From Rhodopila globiformis (GTDB lineage: Bacteria; Pseudomonadota; Alphaproteobacteria; Acetobacterales; Acetobacteraceae): 49,476 nt of DNA. The position numbers and the translations under genes were made by a program. The number at the start of each line of letters is the position of its first letter. Within the stretch, counting starts at the first letter, position 1. Below are positions 27,262-36,515 of this stretch, one piece after another. The notes under the pieces were generated by a model. That model was not told where the DNA came from. It made no database searches and was given only the letters and a program-made list of their open reading frames with translations. Location of the stretch: positions 1 through 49,476 of the forward strand of contig NZ_NHRY01000156.1 in NCBI RefSeq assembly GCF_002937115.1, in the 5' to 3' direction.

Positions 27262-27801
27262 CACGGGAAACTTACCATCGGCGCAGGCATTTTCCGGAGG
27301 CGGTCGACGCCGAACCTGCCACGCCATCGCCGCCGCCGGCATCATTGCCAACTTCGCAGACGGCTACCGCCTCGTCAGCCGCTGATCGTCAATCCCAATG
27401 GTTGCGTTCCTGAATAGAGGTTGAAACGCCATAAGCCCGCATCCACTCAACCACACCGCACGACAGCCGCTTCCCGCGCTCCCTGCAACAGGCGGGAAGC
27501 AAATCAACTTCCATGATCTTCGGCCCATCAAACGGCGTGATCGTGCTCGCCAGGATGGCACCTCGCTGGATGCCTGGTTGATCACACGTCCAAGCGGCCG
27601 GTGCCTCGCCTGTTGCTGTTTCAACCTCGTTGCGGTGGCCACGCTGCCGATGCTGTCCGGGTTGCGGCCGATTGACGCGGCTCACCCTGCCCGCGCTTCG
27701 CTCCGGCTTCCCATGGCGGCGCGGCAGGGTGACGTCGTCACTGGCCGGGGGGCACGGGACGACGCGAAGGCCAGCAACCGACGATCCCGGCCGGATAAGC
27801 A
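27262..27801. other. Non-coding or decayed stretch at edge of photosynthesis block
   Basis: About 540 bp of mixed composition, less GC-biased by codon position than its neighbours. Minus-strand frames at 27389-27802 and 27364-27642 give Arg-rich, low-complexity products without a recognisable domain. Part of it may be a decayed gene or mobile fragment; I see no intact insertion sequence. Confidence 0.4.
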
Positions 27802-27833
27802 AACGGCGGACCGAGTCGCCCCGATCCGCCGTT
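27802..27833 (-). terminator. Terminator of the puf-cytochrome operon
   Basis: A 9-bp perfect stem AACGGCGGA / TCCGCCGTT lies about 70 nt beyond the stop of the diheme cytochrome gene. On the minus strand it is followed by TTTGCTTAT, a weak T tract. It is the likely 3' end of the puf transcript. Confidence 0.65.
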
Positions 27834-27901
27834 GCGGCGTTGTCACCTGGCAGCCCAAACCGAAGGCGACCGGCCCGAGGCCAGCCGCCCGTGGTGGTGC
27901 G

Positions 27902-28870
27902 TTACTTCGCAGCCGGCAGCGGCTCCGGCTTGGCCGCCAGCGTGCGCAGGTAGTCGATGATGTCCGCCCGCTCCTGCGGGTTCTTCACGCCCATGAAGGT
28001 CATGCGCGTGCCGGGCGCATAGGCCGACGGCTTGGTCAGCCACTGGTCCAGCTCCTCGAAGGTCCACGGCCCCTGCTTGCTCTTGATCGCGCTGGAGTAG
28101 TTGAAGCCCTCCATGTGCCCGTGCGGGGCGCCGACGACACCATACAGGTTCGGCCCGATGCCGGCCTTGCCGCCGTCGTTGAAGGTGTGGCAGGCGATGC
28201 AGCCCAGCTTCTTGGTGTCCGCCTCACCCTTGGCCGGATCGGCCTTGGCCAGCCGCTCGGCGATCGACGGCTCGCCGGCCGGCGCGCCACTGGCGGCAGC
28301 CGTCCCACCGGCCGCTGGCGCCGGCACCGCGGTCGCGACCGGCAGCGGCAGCGGCTTCGGCGACAGGCTGCGCAGGTAGTCGATCACATCGGCGCGCGTC
28401 TGGTTGTCCTTGATGCCGGCGAAGCCCATGCGCGTGCCGGGGGCATAGGCGCTGGGCTTGTACAGCCACTCGTTCAGCGCATCGAAGGTCCAGGGCCCCT
28501 TCTTGCTCTTGATCGCGTTGGAGTAGTCGAAGCCCTGCATATGAGCGTGGGGCCCGCCCACGACGTTGTACAGGTTGGGACCGATGATCGCCTTGCCGCC
28601 CTCGTTGAAGCTGTGGCAGATGCCGCAGGTCTTCTTCGCATACGCCTCGCCGGCCGCGACGTCGGCCTTGGCCAGGAACGGCTCGATCGCCGCCGGCCCC
28701 TCCGGCGCCTTCTGGGCGGCGGGCTTCGGCTGCTCGGTCGCGATTTCGATCGCGCTTTTTTCCGGAACGGTTTCGCGGACCAAATTGGCGCCTATCGATC
28801 CAAATAAAAAGAAGGCGATCCCGGCGACCAGTACCGCCGCTATGCCCTTGTTGATCTCCATCGAGTCCAT
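27902..28870 (-). CDS. Membrane-anchored tandem diheme cytochrome c (CycM/c2-like)
   Basis: 322 residues. An uncleaved N-terminal helix (about 9-31) is followed by a Pro/Ala linker and two homologous class I cytochrome c domains joined by a second Pro/Ala-rich linker. Heme sites are CGICH (82-86) and CIACH (near 222-226); the sixth-ligand Met of each domain is in YAPGTRMGFAGI and YAPGTRMTFMGV. Each half resembles CycM-type membrane cytochromes. As the last gene of the puf operon it may carry electrons from bc1 to PufC or the reaction centre, like cytochrome c-y in Rhodobacter (inference). An alternative start is Met4. Confidence 0.9.
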   Translation of the reverse strand: MDSMEINKGIAAVLVAGIAFFLFGSIGANLVRETVPEKSAIEIATEQPKPAAQKAPEGPAAIEPFLAKADVAAGEAYAKKTCGICHSFNEGGKAIIGPNLYNVVGGPHAHMQGFDYSNAIKSKKGPWTFDALNEWLYKPSAYAPGTRMGFAGIKDNQTRADVIDYLRSLSPKPLPLPVATAVPAPAAGGTAAASGAPAGEPSIAERLAKADPAKGEADTKKLGCIACHTFNDGGKAGIGPNLYGVVGAPHGHMEGFNYSSAIKSKQGPWTFEELDQWLTKPSAYAPGTRMTFMGVKNPQERADIIDYLRTLAAKPEPLPAAK

Positions 28871-28940
28871 TCAGCTCAGCTCCAATCCTTGGTCCACCAC
28901 AGACCCTGCCTACACCAAACCCTACCGTCCACCTACCAGA

Positions 28941-29010
28941 AAGGCTTCAGAACGGTTTCCCATCCTGAAGCCTTCTGAACCCTGTCGGGAGCCCCGGGTC
29001 AAGGGCTCCC
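28941..29010 (-). terminator. Tandem hairpins between pufC and the cytochrome gene
   Basis: The 167-bp gap has two strong stems: GGGAGCCC / GGGCTCCC (28987-28994, 29003-29010) and AAGGCTTCAG / CTGAAGCCTT (28941-28950, 28965-28974), all perfect. On the minus strand the second is followed by a short TTTCT. They probably attenuate transcription or protect the upstream pufLMC mRNA, so the diheme cytochrome would be made at lower level. Confidence 0.65.
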
Positions 29011-29037
29011 AAGCTAAATATTACCCGAAGTACCGCC

Positions 29038-30072
29038 CTACTGTGACACCTTGGTCAGTTCGGGGAAGGTCGTCACCATGCTTTTCCCGAACAACGGCTT
29101 GTAGACGCCGTTGTGGCAGGTGGCGCACCAGACCTTCGGCGAGTCGCCCAGAGGCCCACGCCGGTAGTCCGGGAACGTCGTCTTCAGCGGGTCGAGGAAG
29201 TTGTTGTTCAGGTCCCGCACCATGCGAATGCCATACCAGGCGGTCACGCGTTGCGGAGGCGCCATGTCCCAGCTCTCCCACAACCGGCTATCGTGGCAGT
29301 AGGTGCAGTTCACCCCAAGGGCCTGGGTGAAGCTGGCCATCAGCGCATAGGTCCAGTAGGTCTGCTTGATCGACGAATTGTCGGTACCGGGCAGAGCCTG
29401 CGTGGCCTGGACGCGGATGTTCTCGGCGTGCTCCAGGAACGGCGTGAACGGATCCAGCGGCAGCGACGAGTTGTTCGCGAACGGCGCCGGATGGTTCTTG
29501 CCGATCTCCGCCTCGGCATAACCCCCTGCCTGCAGCGGACCCGGATTGTTGAACCAGATGTTCTTCGGCACCGGGTTGCCCCGGTGGCAGGTGTAGCAGA
29601 CCACCCCGGTCGGGGCGTTCGCCATCACGTGGACCTTCCAGTCCTGGTTGATGTGCTGCACCATCTGGATCATCCGGCGCGCCACCACCTTGGTGTATTT
29701 CGCGTCGGAGGCCATGTTGTTGGTATTATGGCAGTAGCCGCAGCCTTGCTGGGGCGCCACCCAGGTAGTCATCGACGCCATCAGCCGGGTGAAGTTGCCG
29801 ACGCTCACGTCCTTCAGGACCTGCACGTTATGGTAGACTTCGCCGGCCTTCAGCCCGACGTCCGGCAGCCGCGGCAGCGAAGCGGGGACGACGTTCTCCG
29901 CGCGGGTCTCGGCCAGGAAGCGAGGGTTGTAGAGCTCGCTCATGGCCAGGCCGCGGGCGCCGCGCTGGACGGTCTCGATCGGCGGACGTTCGAATGTGCC
30001 GAACACTACGCCGGCCACGGCGACCGCCGCGACCGCGGCTGCGGCAAGGGCCGCTTGAACACCAGTGTTCAT
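29038..30072 (-). CDS. pufC: PufC, tetraheme reaction-centre cytochrome subunit
   Basis: 344 residues. Four heme motifs are present: CGYCH, CYTCH, CTYCH and CATCH. The cytochrome lies on the periplasmic side of the reaction centre and re-reduces the special pair. Its ATG overlaps the pufM stop (ATGA, 30069-30072). The N-terminus ([20 protein letters not shown]) is a hydrophobic helix but contains no Cys before the mature part, so the diacylglycerol anchor known from Blastochloris viridis cannot form; the helix probably stays as a membrane anchor. Confidence 0.97.
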   Translation of the reverse strand: MNTGVQAALAAAAVAAVAVAGVVFGTFERPPIETVQRGARGLAMSELYNPRFLAETRAENVVPASLPRLPDVGLKAGEVYHNVQVLKDVSVGNFTRLMASMTTWVAPQQGCGYCHNTNNMASDAKYTKVVARRMIQMVQHINQDWKVHVMANAPTGVVCYTCHRGNPVPKNIWFNNPGPLQAGGYAEAEIGKNHPAPFANNSSLPLDPFTPFLEHAENIRVQATQALPGTDNSSIKQTYWTYALMASFTQALGVNCTYCHDSRLWESWDMAPPQRVTAWYGIRMVRDLNNNFLDPLKTTFPDYRRGPLGDSPKVWCATCHNGVYKPLFGKSMVTTFPELTKVSQ

Positions 30073-31049
30073 TTGCCAACTCCCGTAGCAAGCAGGGCGG
30101 GGTCGACGACGTGCGGGAAGACGTTGGGCCATGGCGCGGCGATGCCGTGCTTGACGCCCCACAGGAACCAGTTGTCGACAACCGTGCCGGTCAGAAGGAT
30201 GCCGATGCCGCCAGTCAGCGTCACCAGAACCGCGAACCACCAGCCCCAGCGATGGATGGATTCAAAGGTCGCGTTGAAGCCCATCGTCCAGCGCCAGAAC
30301 AGCATGGCGCGCTCGCCGGCCGTGCCGCGGTCGGTGATCTGCTCGACCTCACGCTCACCGCCGAAGCGGGTGGTCGCGAGAACCGTGCCGCCATGCATCG
30401 CGAACAGCACCGCGGACCCATACAGGAACGCGATCGAGAGCATGTGGAACGGGTTGTAGAACAGGTTGCCGTAGCGCAGCGAGAACGCGGCGGTCCAGTC
30501 CAGGTGCGGGAAGATGCCGAACGGCGGGGCTTCGCACCAGCAGCCCATCAGGATCGGGCGGATGAAGCCCAGCGACAGGTACAGGAAGATAGCCGACGCG
30601 AACGCCCAGGCGGTGTGCGTGCCCAGACCCAGCGCACGGGCCCGGCGATACATCCGCACCCACCACAGCAGGATGGACGCCGTCAGGAAGAAGCCGGCCA
30701 TACCCCACCAGCCACCTTCGGCGAGCGGCGCAAGGCCCAGGCCGTACTTCGGCGCCGGCGGCTCAAGCGCCAGCCAGAAGAACTGGCGGAAGAACTCCGG
30801 CACGCTCCAGTCGACCGAGGCGAGCATGTTGAAGCCGATGATCTCGATCGCGATGAACCCGAAGATGATCGACGCAACGCCGGAAAAGCCCAGGTAGATC
30901 GGCCCGATCTGAGCGTCGCCGATCAGACCCAGCAGGTAGAGGTGGAATGGCTTTCCCGTCCGGGCCCAGCTGCCGCGTGGCAGCGGAACCCCCATATGGA
31001 CCGGGCCTTTGACCTGGACCCGGGTGAATACATTCTGAAACTCTGGCAT
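30069..31049 (-). CDS. pufM: PufM, photosynthetic reaction centre M subunit
   Basis: 326 residues, five membrane helices. His ligands of the special pair and the non-heme iron lie in [20 protein letters not shown] and [17 protein letters not shown], and [19 protein letters not shown] holds the last iron-binding His. Together with PufL it binds the bacteriochlorophylls, bacteriopheophytins and quinones. It starts 21 nt after pufL. The C-terminal tail is that of a cytochrome-containing reaction centre. Confidence 0.98.
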   Translation of the reverse strand: MPEFQNVFTRVQVKGPVHMGVPLPRGSWARTGKPFHLYLLGLIGDAQIGPIYLGFSGVASIIFGFIAIEIIGFNMLASVDWSVPEFFRQFFWLALEPPAPKYGLGLAPLAEGGWWGMAGFFLTASILLWWVRMYRRARALGLGTHTAWAFASAIFLYLSLGFIRPILMGCWCEAPPFGIFPHLDWTAAFSLRYGNLFYNPFHMLSIAFLYGSAVLFAMHGGTVLATTRFGGEREVEQITDRGTAGERAMLFWRWTMGFNATFESIHRWGWWFAVLVTLTGGIGILLTGTVVDNWFLWGVKHGIAAPWPNVFPHVVDPALLATGVGK

Positions 31050-31070
31050 GATACCCTCCCCGTTTCCGGA

Positions 31071-31898
31071 TCAGTGCGACCACATCGGAAGGTTGAGCCA
31101 CCAGCTCCACCACTCCGGCCAGCCGCGGGTCCAAAACGGTCCGCTGATGATGATACAAACTGCGCTCCAGAACGCGGCCGAGACTGCCAGGAACACGCCC
31201 AGCCGGTGGATGCCCAGCGTTCCGATCGAGTAACCGATCACGTCGCGGAAGTAGCCGTTTTCCTGTTCGGCGCCTTTCACGACCTCACCCTTCGGCGGGT
31301 TCGCCGCGGACAGGATCAGCGAGCCATGCAGCGCCAGCGCCAGGGCGTTGGTGAAGAAGAAGCTGATCGCGATCATATGCGCGGGATTGTAGTGGAAGTG
31401 CAGGTACTGGTAGCCGGTGTTCGACACCCAGTCGAGGTGACTCAGGATGCCGTACGGGAAGCCATAGCCCCACGCCCCCATCAGCAGCGGGCGGAACACC
31501 ACGAGCGTAAAGTACGCAAGAATGGCAAAGCTGAACGCAAAGGGAATGTGCAGCCCCATGCCCAGCTTGCGGGCAATCTCGACCTGGCGCAGTGCCCACG
31601 AAACGAATGCGCCACAGGCGCACACCGTGATCAACTGCCACAGGCCACCTTCACGCAGCGGCGCGAAAGCAAGACCATAACTGATGTCGGGTGGCGCTAT
31701 GTTGATACGCCAGATGTTCCAGGTCGGACCGAGCGCCGCGGCCCAGACAATCAAAAGCGTGCCAAGAATAGCGAAAAACGCCGCTGTTACTCCGAAGAAC
31801 CCGACCCACAGCGGCCCCACCCAGAAATCGAACAGGTCGCCGCCGATCAGGGTCCCTCCGCGAGTCCGGTATTTGGGTTCAAAACTGAGCATCGCCAT
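31071..31898 (-). CDS. pufL: PufL, photosynthetic reaction centre L subunit
   Basis: 275 residues starting [20 protein letters not shown], the conserved L-subunit N-terminus; GGGAG 9 nt upstream selects this ATG over a longer frame. Five helices are present. [20 protein letters not shown] and [21 protein letters not shown] contain the accessory and special-pair chlorophyll ligands and an iron-binding His. It follows pufA after a 105-nt gap with a hairpin. Confidence 0.98.
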   Translation of the reverse strand: MAMLSFEPKYRTRGGTLIGGDLFDFWVGPLWVGFFGVTAAFFAILGTLLIVWAAALGPTWNIWRINIAPPDISYGLAFAPLREGGLWQLITVCACGAFVSWALRQVEIARKLGMGLHIPFAFSFAILAYFTLVVFRPLLMGAWGYGFPYGILSHLDWVSNTGYQYLHFHYNPAHMIAISFFFTNALALALHGSLILSAANPPKGEVVKGAEQENGYFRDVIGYSIGTLGIHRLGVFLAVSAAFWSAVCIIISGPFWTRGWPEWWSWWLNLPMWSH

Positions 31899-31959
31899 CG
31901 CCAGGTTCTCCCGACGACCTCTCAGGCCGTCATACGCAAGGACAGAGAGGAATAACGGA

Positions 31960-31980
31960 CGAGGCCTAACCACGGCCTCG
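31960..31980 (-). promoter_or_regulatory. pufA-pufL intercistronic hairpin
   Basis: The stem CGAGGCC / GGCCTCG with a 7-nt loop lies in the gap between pufA and pufL. In Rhodobacter a hairpin at this place blocks 3' exonucleases and leaves excess pufBA mRNA, setting the antenna to reaction-centre ratio. The same role is likely here. Confidence 0.7.
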
Positions 31981-32003
31981 CCCGCTACCCCGTTGAGGCA
32001 GAG

Positions 32004-32189
32004 TTACTTCACGGGCGCTGGCAGAGGAGCCATCTGCGCCGCGACAGCGCCGCGATGCGGACCATCCAGCCAGTTGAACCGGTCGGTGCTGAGCAGGATG
32101 AAGTGAATCAACAGCGCCAGGACGAACAGGAAAACGCCCAGAGCGACAAGGATGCGCCGCGGGTCGAACAGCAGCCACATTCTCCACAT
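32004..32189 (-). CDS. pufA: PufA, LH1 antenna alpha subunit
   Basis: 61 residues beginning [20 protein letters not shown], the LH1 alpha pattern. The single helix contains the bacteriochlorophyll ligand His in [18 protein letters not shown]. The ~20-residue C-terminal tail on the periplasmic side is normal for LH1 alpha. A strong AAGGAGG ribosome site lies upstream, and pufB ends 13 nt before. It forms the ring around the reaction centre together with PufB. Confidence 0.97.
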   Translation of the reverse strand: MWRMWLLFDPRRILVALGVFLFVLALLIHFILLSTDRFNWLDGPHRGAVAAQMAPLPAPVK

Positions 32190-32202
32190 GATCGCTTCCT
32201 CC

Positions 32203-32430
32203 TTAGGCCAGCTGCGAGATGGTTGCGTGGATGAACGACACGGCGTCGTTCATCGCGGTGCCGTAGCCAGTCACAGCCGGCAGCCAGGGACGCCACTGCC
32301 AGGCCAGCAGGTGGGCGACAATGGCGATCACAGTGAAGACGATGAAGCTGGTGATGAAGATCCCGTGGAACTCCTTCGCCTCCGCCTCCGTCAGCCCTGT
32401 AATTGAGGGTCCTCCAGGGGTCATAGCCAT
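32203..32430 (-). CDS. pufB: PufB, LH1 antenna beta subunit with long C-terminus
   Basis: 75 residues. The core [20 protein letters not shown] ... [12 protein letters not shown] is typical LH1 beta, with His22 and the chlorophyll ligand His40. In many species beta ends soon after WRPWL; here about 24 residues follow ([20 protein letters not shown]...), predicted as an amphipathic helix on the periplasmic side. GGAGAG lies 8 nt before the ATG at 32430; the third codon is also Met. First gene of the puf transcript; no pufQ precedes it. Confidence 0.95.
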   Translation of the reverse strand: MAMTPGGPSITGLTEAEAKEFHGIFITSFIVFTVIAIVAHLLAWQWRPWLPAVTGYGTAMNDAVSFIHATISQLA

Positions 32431-32568
32431 AAGGTTACTCTCCGAAACAGCCTTGCGGCTCTTGTCGCGCCCATCCCGCGCGACTGGGATTGCCGTGGAA
32501 GGCGGGCCACGGTGCCCATCCCGGCCGGCGAGCCGGCGGAATCTCGTTGTGAGGAAGAACCGGTAAGA
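32431..32568 (-). promoter_or_regulatory. bchZ-pufB gap, probable puf leader
   Basis: The 138-bp gap contains GC-rich inverted repeats but no ORF for pufQ and no TGT-N12-ACA site. A puf promoter may lie here or in upstream bch genes; I cannot define boxes. Confidence 0.35.
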
Positions 32569-34017
32569 TCATGCCGGCTGCCTTTCAGCAAGGGCCTGCA
32601 CGACCCGATCCAAAGTAACGCGGTCTTCGCCGGCCTGGTGCACGCTCCGCTCAATGCGGTCGCGCAAGCGCTTGGCGGCGGAGATCCGGACCAGGAACGG
32701 TTCCGTCTCCAGGTATTCGTCGAATACTTGCTGCGCATCCTCGTCCCACGGACAGCTCGCAGACAGCTTCGCCGGCGTGGGCTGAACCTTGTCCAGGTCG
32801 CTGCCAAGCGGCAGGATGTTGAACAAAGCGTCGAACAAGGCATTGCAGTATTCTTGTACTATGTATGTTGCTCCAGCGTATCCCATGAAGGGCGTCCCGG
32901 TGGCGCGGCGTATTATAGCACCCGGGAAAGATGACGGAATATACATACTCCGATTCCCGGCTTCTGCCACATACATTCTCTCGTTATATGACCCAAACAT
33001 CACCAGCGGCGTCTTGGTCCGGACGGCCTCACGCACGGCTGCGTTGTCCGGCTTCACGCCAGCGCAACGAGAGAACGAGAACGCGCACGGGATGCCCATC
33101 TCCCCCTCCAGGAAGTTGCGCAGGCCACGCGCATAGGTGTCCGTCGCCACCACGGCAAACGATGCCGACGCGAAAAAGTCCTGCGTCACGCTGCGCCACA
33201 GGTCCCACAGCGGCTTGATGGTGGTGTGCTTCTCCCGCTCGATGAACGGTTCCGGGTCAATACCGACCAGTTCGCCCAGCTTACGCAGGAAATTCGTCGT
33301 CGCGAACAGGCCGATCGGCGCCTGCAGATACGGGCGATCCAGCTCCTCGCACAGCTTGCGGCCGAATTCGCGATACAGGCAGATGTTCACGTCCGCGTCC
33401 GGCAGCCGCTGGATGTCGTCGACATGCGCCCCAAGCGGGAACACCATGTTGATTTCGCAGCCGACGCCTTCCACCAGGCGGCGGATCTCCGCCAGGTCCG
33501 ACGGCATGTTGAACGTGCCGTAGATCGGCCCGATGATGTTGACCCGCGGCTTCTTGCCTTCCGGCCGCGGCGCGCGGGGCTTCGGCTTCACCCGCTTCGC
33601 CCCGAATTCGGTCCACAGCCAGTAGATGGCGCGGTCGGCCGACTGCCACTGGTCCTCGTCGATCGTGCGCGGAATGAACCGGAGAACGTTCGATCCTTCC
33701 GGCGTCACACCGCCGCCGATCATTTCTGCGATACTGCCGGTAACGACGACCGCCGGCAGGTCCGGGTCCTGGGTCGCGGCGGCGCGGCTCATGGAAGCTT
33801 CGGTGCCGTTGCGCGACAGCTCTTCCTCGGACAGGCCAGTAACGACGACCGGCAATTCATGCGGCGGCAATGCATCTGTGTAATGCAGTACCGCCGTTAC
33901 TGGTAAATTCTCGCAGCCGACCGGCCCGTCGATGATGACGCGCAGGCCGCGCACCGCGGTGAAGGCATAGACGGCGCCCCAGTATCCGCCAGCCCGGTCA
34001 TGGTCCAGTACCAGCAT
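32569..34017 (-). CDS. bchZ: BchZ, chlorophyllide a reductase subunit Z
   Basis: 482 residues from [20 protein letters not shown], the conserved N-terminus; a longer frame runs back into bchY. It is a NifK-like protein; [20 protein letters not shown] contains a Cys for the inter-subunit iron-sulfur cluster. With BchY it forms the catalytic component of chlorophyllide a oxidoreductase, which reduces ring B to give the bacteriochlorin. The start is 4 nt after the bchY stop. Confidence 0.97.
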   Translation of the reverse strand: MLVLDHDRAGGYWGAVYAFTAVRGLRVIIDGPVGCENLPVTAVLHYTDALPPHELPVVVTGLSEEELSRNGTEASMSRAAATQDPDLPAVVVTGSIAEMIGGGVTPEGSNVLRFIPRTIDEDQWQSADRAIYWLWTEFGAKRVKPKPRAPRPEGKKPRVNIIGPIYGTFNMPSDLAEIRRLVEGVGCEINMVFPLGAHVDDIQRLPDADVNICLYREFGRKLCEELDRPYLQAPIGLFATTNFLRKLGELVGIDPEPFIEREKHTTIKPLWDLWRSVTQDFFASASFAVVATDTYARGLRNFLEGEMGIPCAFSFSRCAGVKPDNAAVREAVRTKTPLVMFGSYNERMYVAEAGNRSMYIPSSFPGAIIRRATGTPFMGYAGATYIVQEYCNALFDALFNILPLGSDLDKVQPTPAKLSASCPWDEDAQQVFDEYLETEPFLVRISAAKRLRDRIERSVHQAGEDRVTLDRVVQALAERQPA

Positions 34018-34021
34018 GGCG

Positions 34022-35521
34022 TCAGTTCCCCACAGCCTGGGCCGCCTTGGCTTTCGCCTCGCGGACCTTCCGATAGCGTTCCTTGAATCCCGGAGGATCC
34101 TTCGGCACGTCCTTCCAGCCGTAACCGGCCGTGTCGGGCGTGCCCACGCCCTCGAAGAAACTGACCATGCGGCTGAACCGCTCGCGTCCCTTGGTCTGGG
34201 CCGCGACGATCGCCGCCATCGACCCGGCACCGGCCGGGCCGAACAGCGGACGCGCCGAAACCATGTTGGTGAAGTAAAGCGCCGGGATGCCCTGCGACTT
34301 CGCCTTCTGCACCAGCGGCGTGGTGCCCAGCGCCAGGTCCGGCTTCACTTCCCGCATCGCCGCGACATCCTGCTCCAGCGACGCGCGGTACTGCACGTGT
34401 ACCCCGCGCGACTCGAGCCAGTCGCGGTCCGCCGCGCTCCAGTCCGTGCGCGGGCAGGCGGTGCCGACATACGGCACTTCGGCGCCCGCTTCCATCAGCA
34501 GCCGCGCGACCAGCAGTTCCGAGCCTTCGTAGCCGGACACCGTAATGCGCGCGTTGATCGGATTGGCCTCGATGACGGCGCGGATCGCCGGCAGGAACTT
34601 CGCCTTCGCCGCGTCGATCTTGTCGGCGGATACATTCGCCGCCTTGCCGATGGCCGACAGCCAGGCCTCGGTGCCGTCGACGCCCACCGGCGCGGACCCG
34701 ACAATCGGTCGGCCCGCGGCCTGCATCTCCCGCACCGATGCGGTGTAGAAAGGATGAATCGCCGCCGTCACGGCACAGTCCAGCGCGCCGTACAGGTCAC
34801 GCCACTCGCGTGACGGCACCTGCGGTCCAACCGCCAGTCCCATCGGCGCCAGCAGCGCGCCGACGCCGACCGGATCGGCCGGGAACAGTTCACCGATCAT
34901 CGTTACTGTCGGCAGTTCGGCCTTGTTGTTCGGCCGCTGCACCGGACCGGCCTCAGCTTCGAGGCGGGCATAGCGCAGCATCGCGCCAGACAGCACGTCC
35001 TTCGCCTCGGCATGCGTCGGCACGCCAAAGCCCGGCACGTCGATGCCGATGATCCGCACACCGTCGATGACTTTCGGCAGGCGATCCAGCGGCACGCCCG
35101 ACGCCGTCGGAACGCACAGGTTGATCACCACCACGGCGTCGTAGTTCTCCGGCTTCGCCGTCTCATACACCGCGTTGCGGATGTCCTCGTACAACTGCCC
35201 GCGCACCAGCGTTTCGGAATTGAACGGCACATAGCCGACCGTCCGTTTCGCGCCGTAGAAGTGCGACGTAAAGGTCAGGCCGTAAACGCAGCACGCCGAA
35301 CCCGACAGGATCGTCGCCGTCCGCCGCATCCGCAGCCCGACGCGCAGCGACCCGAAGGCCGGGCACATCGATTGCGGCTGGTCATGCGGCCCGCGCGGAT
35401 AATCCTTGAGCAACTGGTCGAGCTGTTCGCTCTTGCCCGCTGCCCGCGCCGCTTCCAGCATCGTCTCCCGGCCGCCGTGGCAGCCTGATCCGCTCTGGGG
35501 AGGAATGACCGACCCGTCCAT
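34022..35521 (-). CDS. bchY: BchY, chlorophyllide a reductase subunit Y
   Basis: 499 residues, NifD-like. The N-terminal [20 protein letters not shown] and [20 protein letters not shown] segments hold conserved Cys residues of the cluster and substrate site. It pairs with BchZ and receives electrons from BchX. The gene begins 1 nt after the bchX stop, so the three subunits are made together. Confidence 0.97.
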   Translation of the reverse strand: MDGSVIPPQSGSGCHGGRETMLEAARAAGKSEQLDQLLKDYPRGPHDQPQSMCPAFGSLRVGLRMRRTATILSGSACCVYGLTFTSHFYGAKRTVGYVPFNSETLVRGQLYEDIRNAVYETAKPENYDAVVVINLCVPTASGVPLDRLPKVIDGVRIIGIDVPGFGVPTHAEAKDVLSGAMLRYARLEAEAGPVQRPNNKAELPTVTMIGELFPADPVGVGALLAPMGLAVGPQVPSREWRDLYGALDCAVTAAIHPFYTASVREMQAAGRPIVGSAPVGVDGTEAWLSAIGKAANVSADKIDAAKAKFLPAIRAVIEANPINARITVSGYEGSELLVARLLMEAGAEVPYVGTACPRTDWSAADRDWLESRGVHVQYRASLEQDVAAMREVKPDLALGTTPLVQKAKSQGIPALYFTNMVSARPLFGPAGAGSMAAIVAAQTKGRERFSRMVSFFEGVGTPDTAGYGWKDVPKDPPGFKERYRKVREAKAKAAQAVGN

Positions 35522-35522
35522 G

Positions 35523-36515
35523 CTACGAGCCTTCGTAAATCACTTCGAGCGACGGCTTTTCGAGCACCGTGGAGGCGCACATGTCCTCCATCGTCGCCGG
35601 ATCGAGAACCACATCGCGGCCGACCGTATCGCCCGAGAACAGGCCCAGCAGCGCGTCCTGAGACAGCGGCGTCGGCCGCACCGGCGGCGCAATGACAACC
35701 TGTTCGGCCAGTTGCTCGAACACCGAGGCCCAGCGCCCGCCGGGCTTGCCGATGATTTCGTAGTTCGCGCTCTTGCGCCGGATGTCGTCGTCGGCCGGGA
35801 TCGCCGACAGCACCGGAATGCTGGCTTTCGCGGCGAAGGCCTGTGCCTCGCCCGTGCCGTCGTCCTTGTTGATCACCATGCCGGCGACGCCGACATTGCC
35901 GCCCAACTTACGGAAGTAATCGACCGCCGAGCAGACGTTGTTCGCCACATATAGCGACTGCAAATCGTTCGAGCCGACGACGATCACCTTCTGGCACATG
36001 TCGCGGGCGATCGGCAGGCCGAAGCCGCCGCACACCACGTCGCCCAGGAAGTCCAGCAGCACGTAGTCGAAGCCCCACTCGTGGAAGCCCAGCTTCTCCA
36101 GCAGCTCGAAGCCGTGGATGATGCCGCGCCCGCCGCAGCCGCGGCCGACTTCCGGCCCGCCCAGCTCCATCGCGAACACGCCGTCGCGCTTGAAGCAGAC
36201 GTCGCCGATTTTCACCGCCTCGCCGGCGAGCTTCTTCTTGGAGGATGTCTCGATAATGGTCGGGCAGCTGCGCCCGCCGAACAGAAGCGACGTGGTGTCG
36301 CTCTTGGGATCGCACCCGATCAGCAGCACGCGCCTGCCCTGCTGCGCCATCATGTAGGACAGGTTCGAGAGCGTGAAGCTCTTGCCGATGCCGCCCTTGC
36401 CGTAGATGGCGATGATCTGCGTTTCTTTCTTCACCGGACCGGTCGCGGGGGCCTCCGGTTCCATGGCGGCTTCGGCGCGGAGCTGGGCGGCGGCTGTATC
36501 AAATGGTGCGTTCAT
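35523..36515 (-). CDS. bchX: BchX, chlorophyllide a reductase iron protein
   Basis: 330 residues from the ATG at 36515, which overlaps the bchC stop (ATGA) and has GGAGG 8 nt upstream; a start 12 codons earlier would run into bchC. A ~40-residue leader precedes the P-loop IIAIYGKGGIGKSFTLSNLS. Cluster Cys residues are in GRGCGGRGIIHG and GDVVCGGFGLPIARDM, as in NifH. It delivers ATP-driven electrons to BchYZ. Confidence 0.97.
   Translation of the reverse strand: MNAPFDTAAAQLRAEAAMEPEAPATGPVKKETQIIAIYGKGGIGKSFTLSNLSYMMAQQGRRVLLIGCDPKSDTTSLLFGGRSCPTIIETSSKKKLAGEAVKIGDVCFKRDGVFAMELGGPEVGRGCGGRGIIHGFELLEKLGFHEWGFDYVLLDFLGDVVCGGFGLPIARDMCQKVIVVGSNDLQSLYVANNVCSAVDYFRKLGGNVGVAGMVINKDDGTGEAQAFAAKASIPVLSAIPADDDIRRKSANYEIIGKPGGRWASVFEQLAEQVVIAPPVRPTPLSQDALLGLFSGDTVGRDVVLDPATMEDMCASTVLEKPSLEVIYEGS

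Noticed and set aside
27364..27802. Minus-strand frames of 92 and 137 codons
   Set aside because: They overlap each other, run into the operon terminator, and have no recognisable domain or ribosome site.
32431..32568. pufQ gene before pufB
   Set aside because: No frame of suitable length or membrane character exists in the 138-bp gap.
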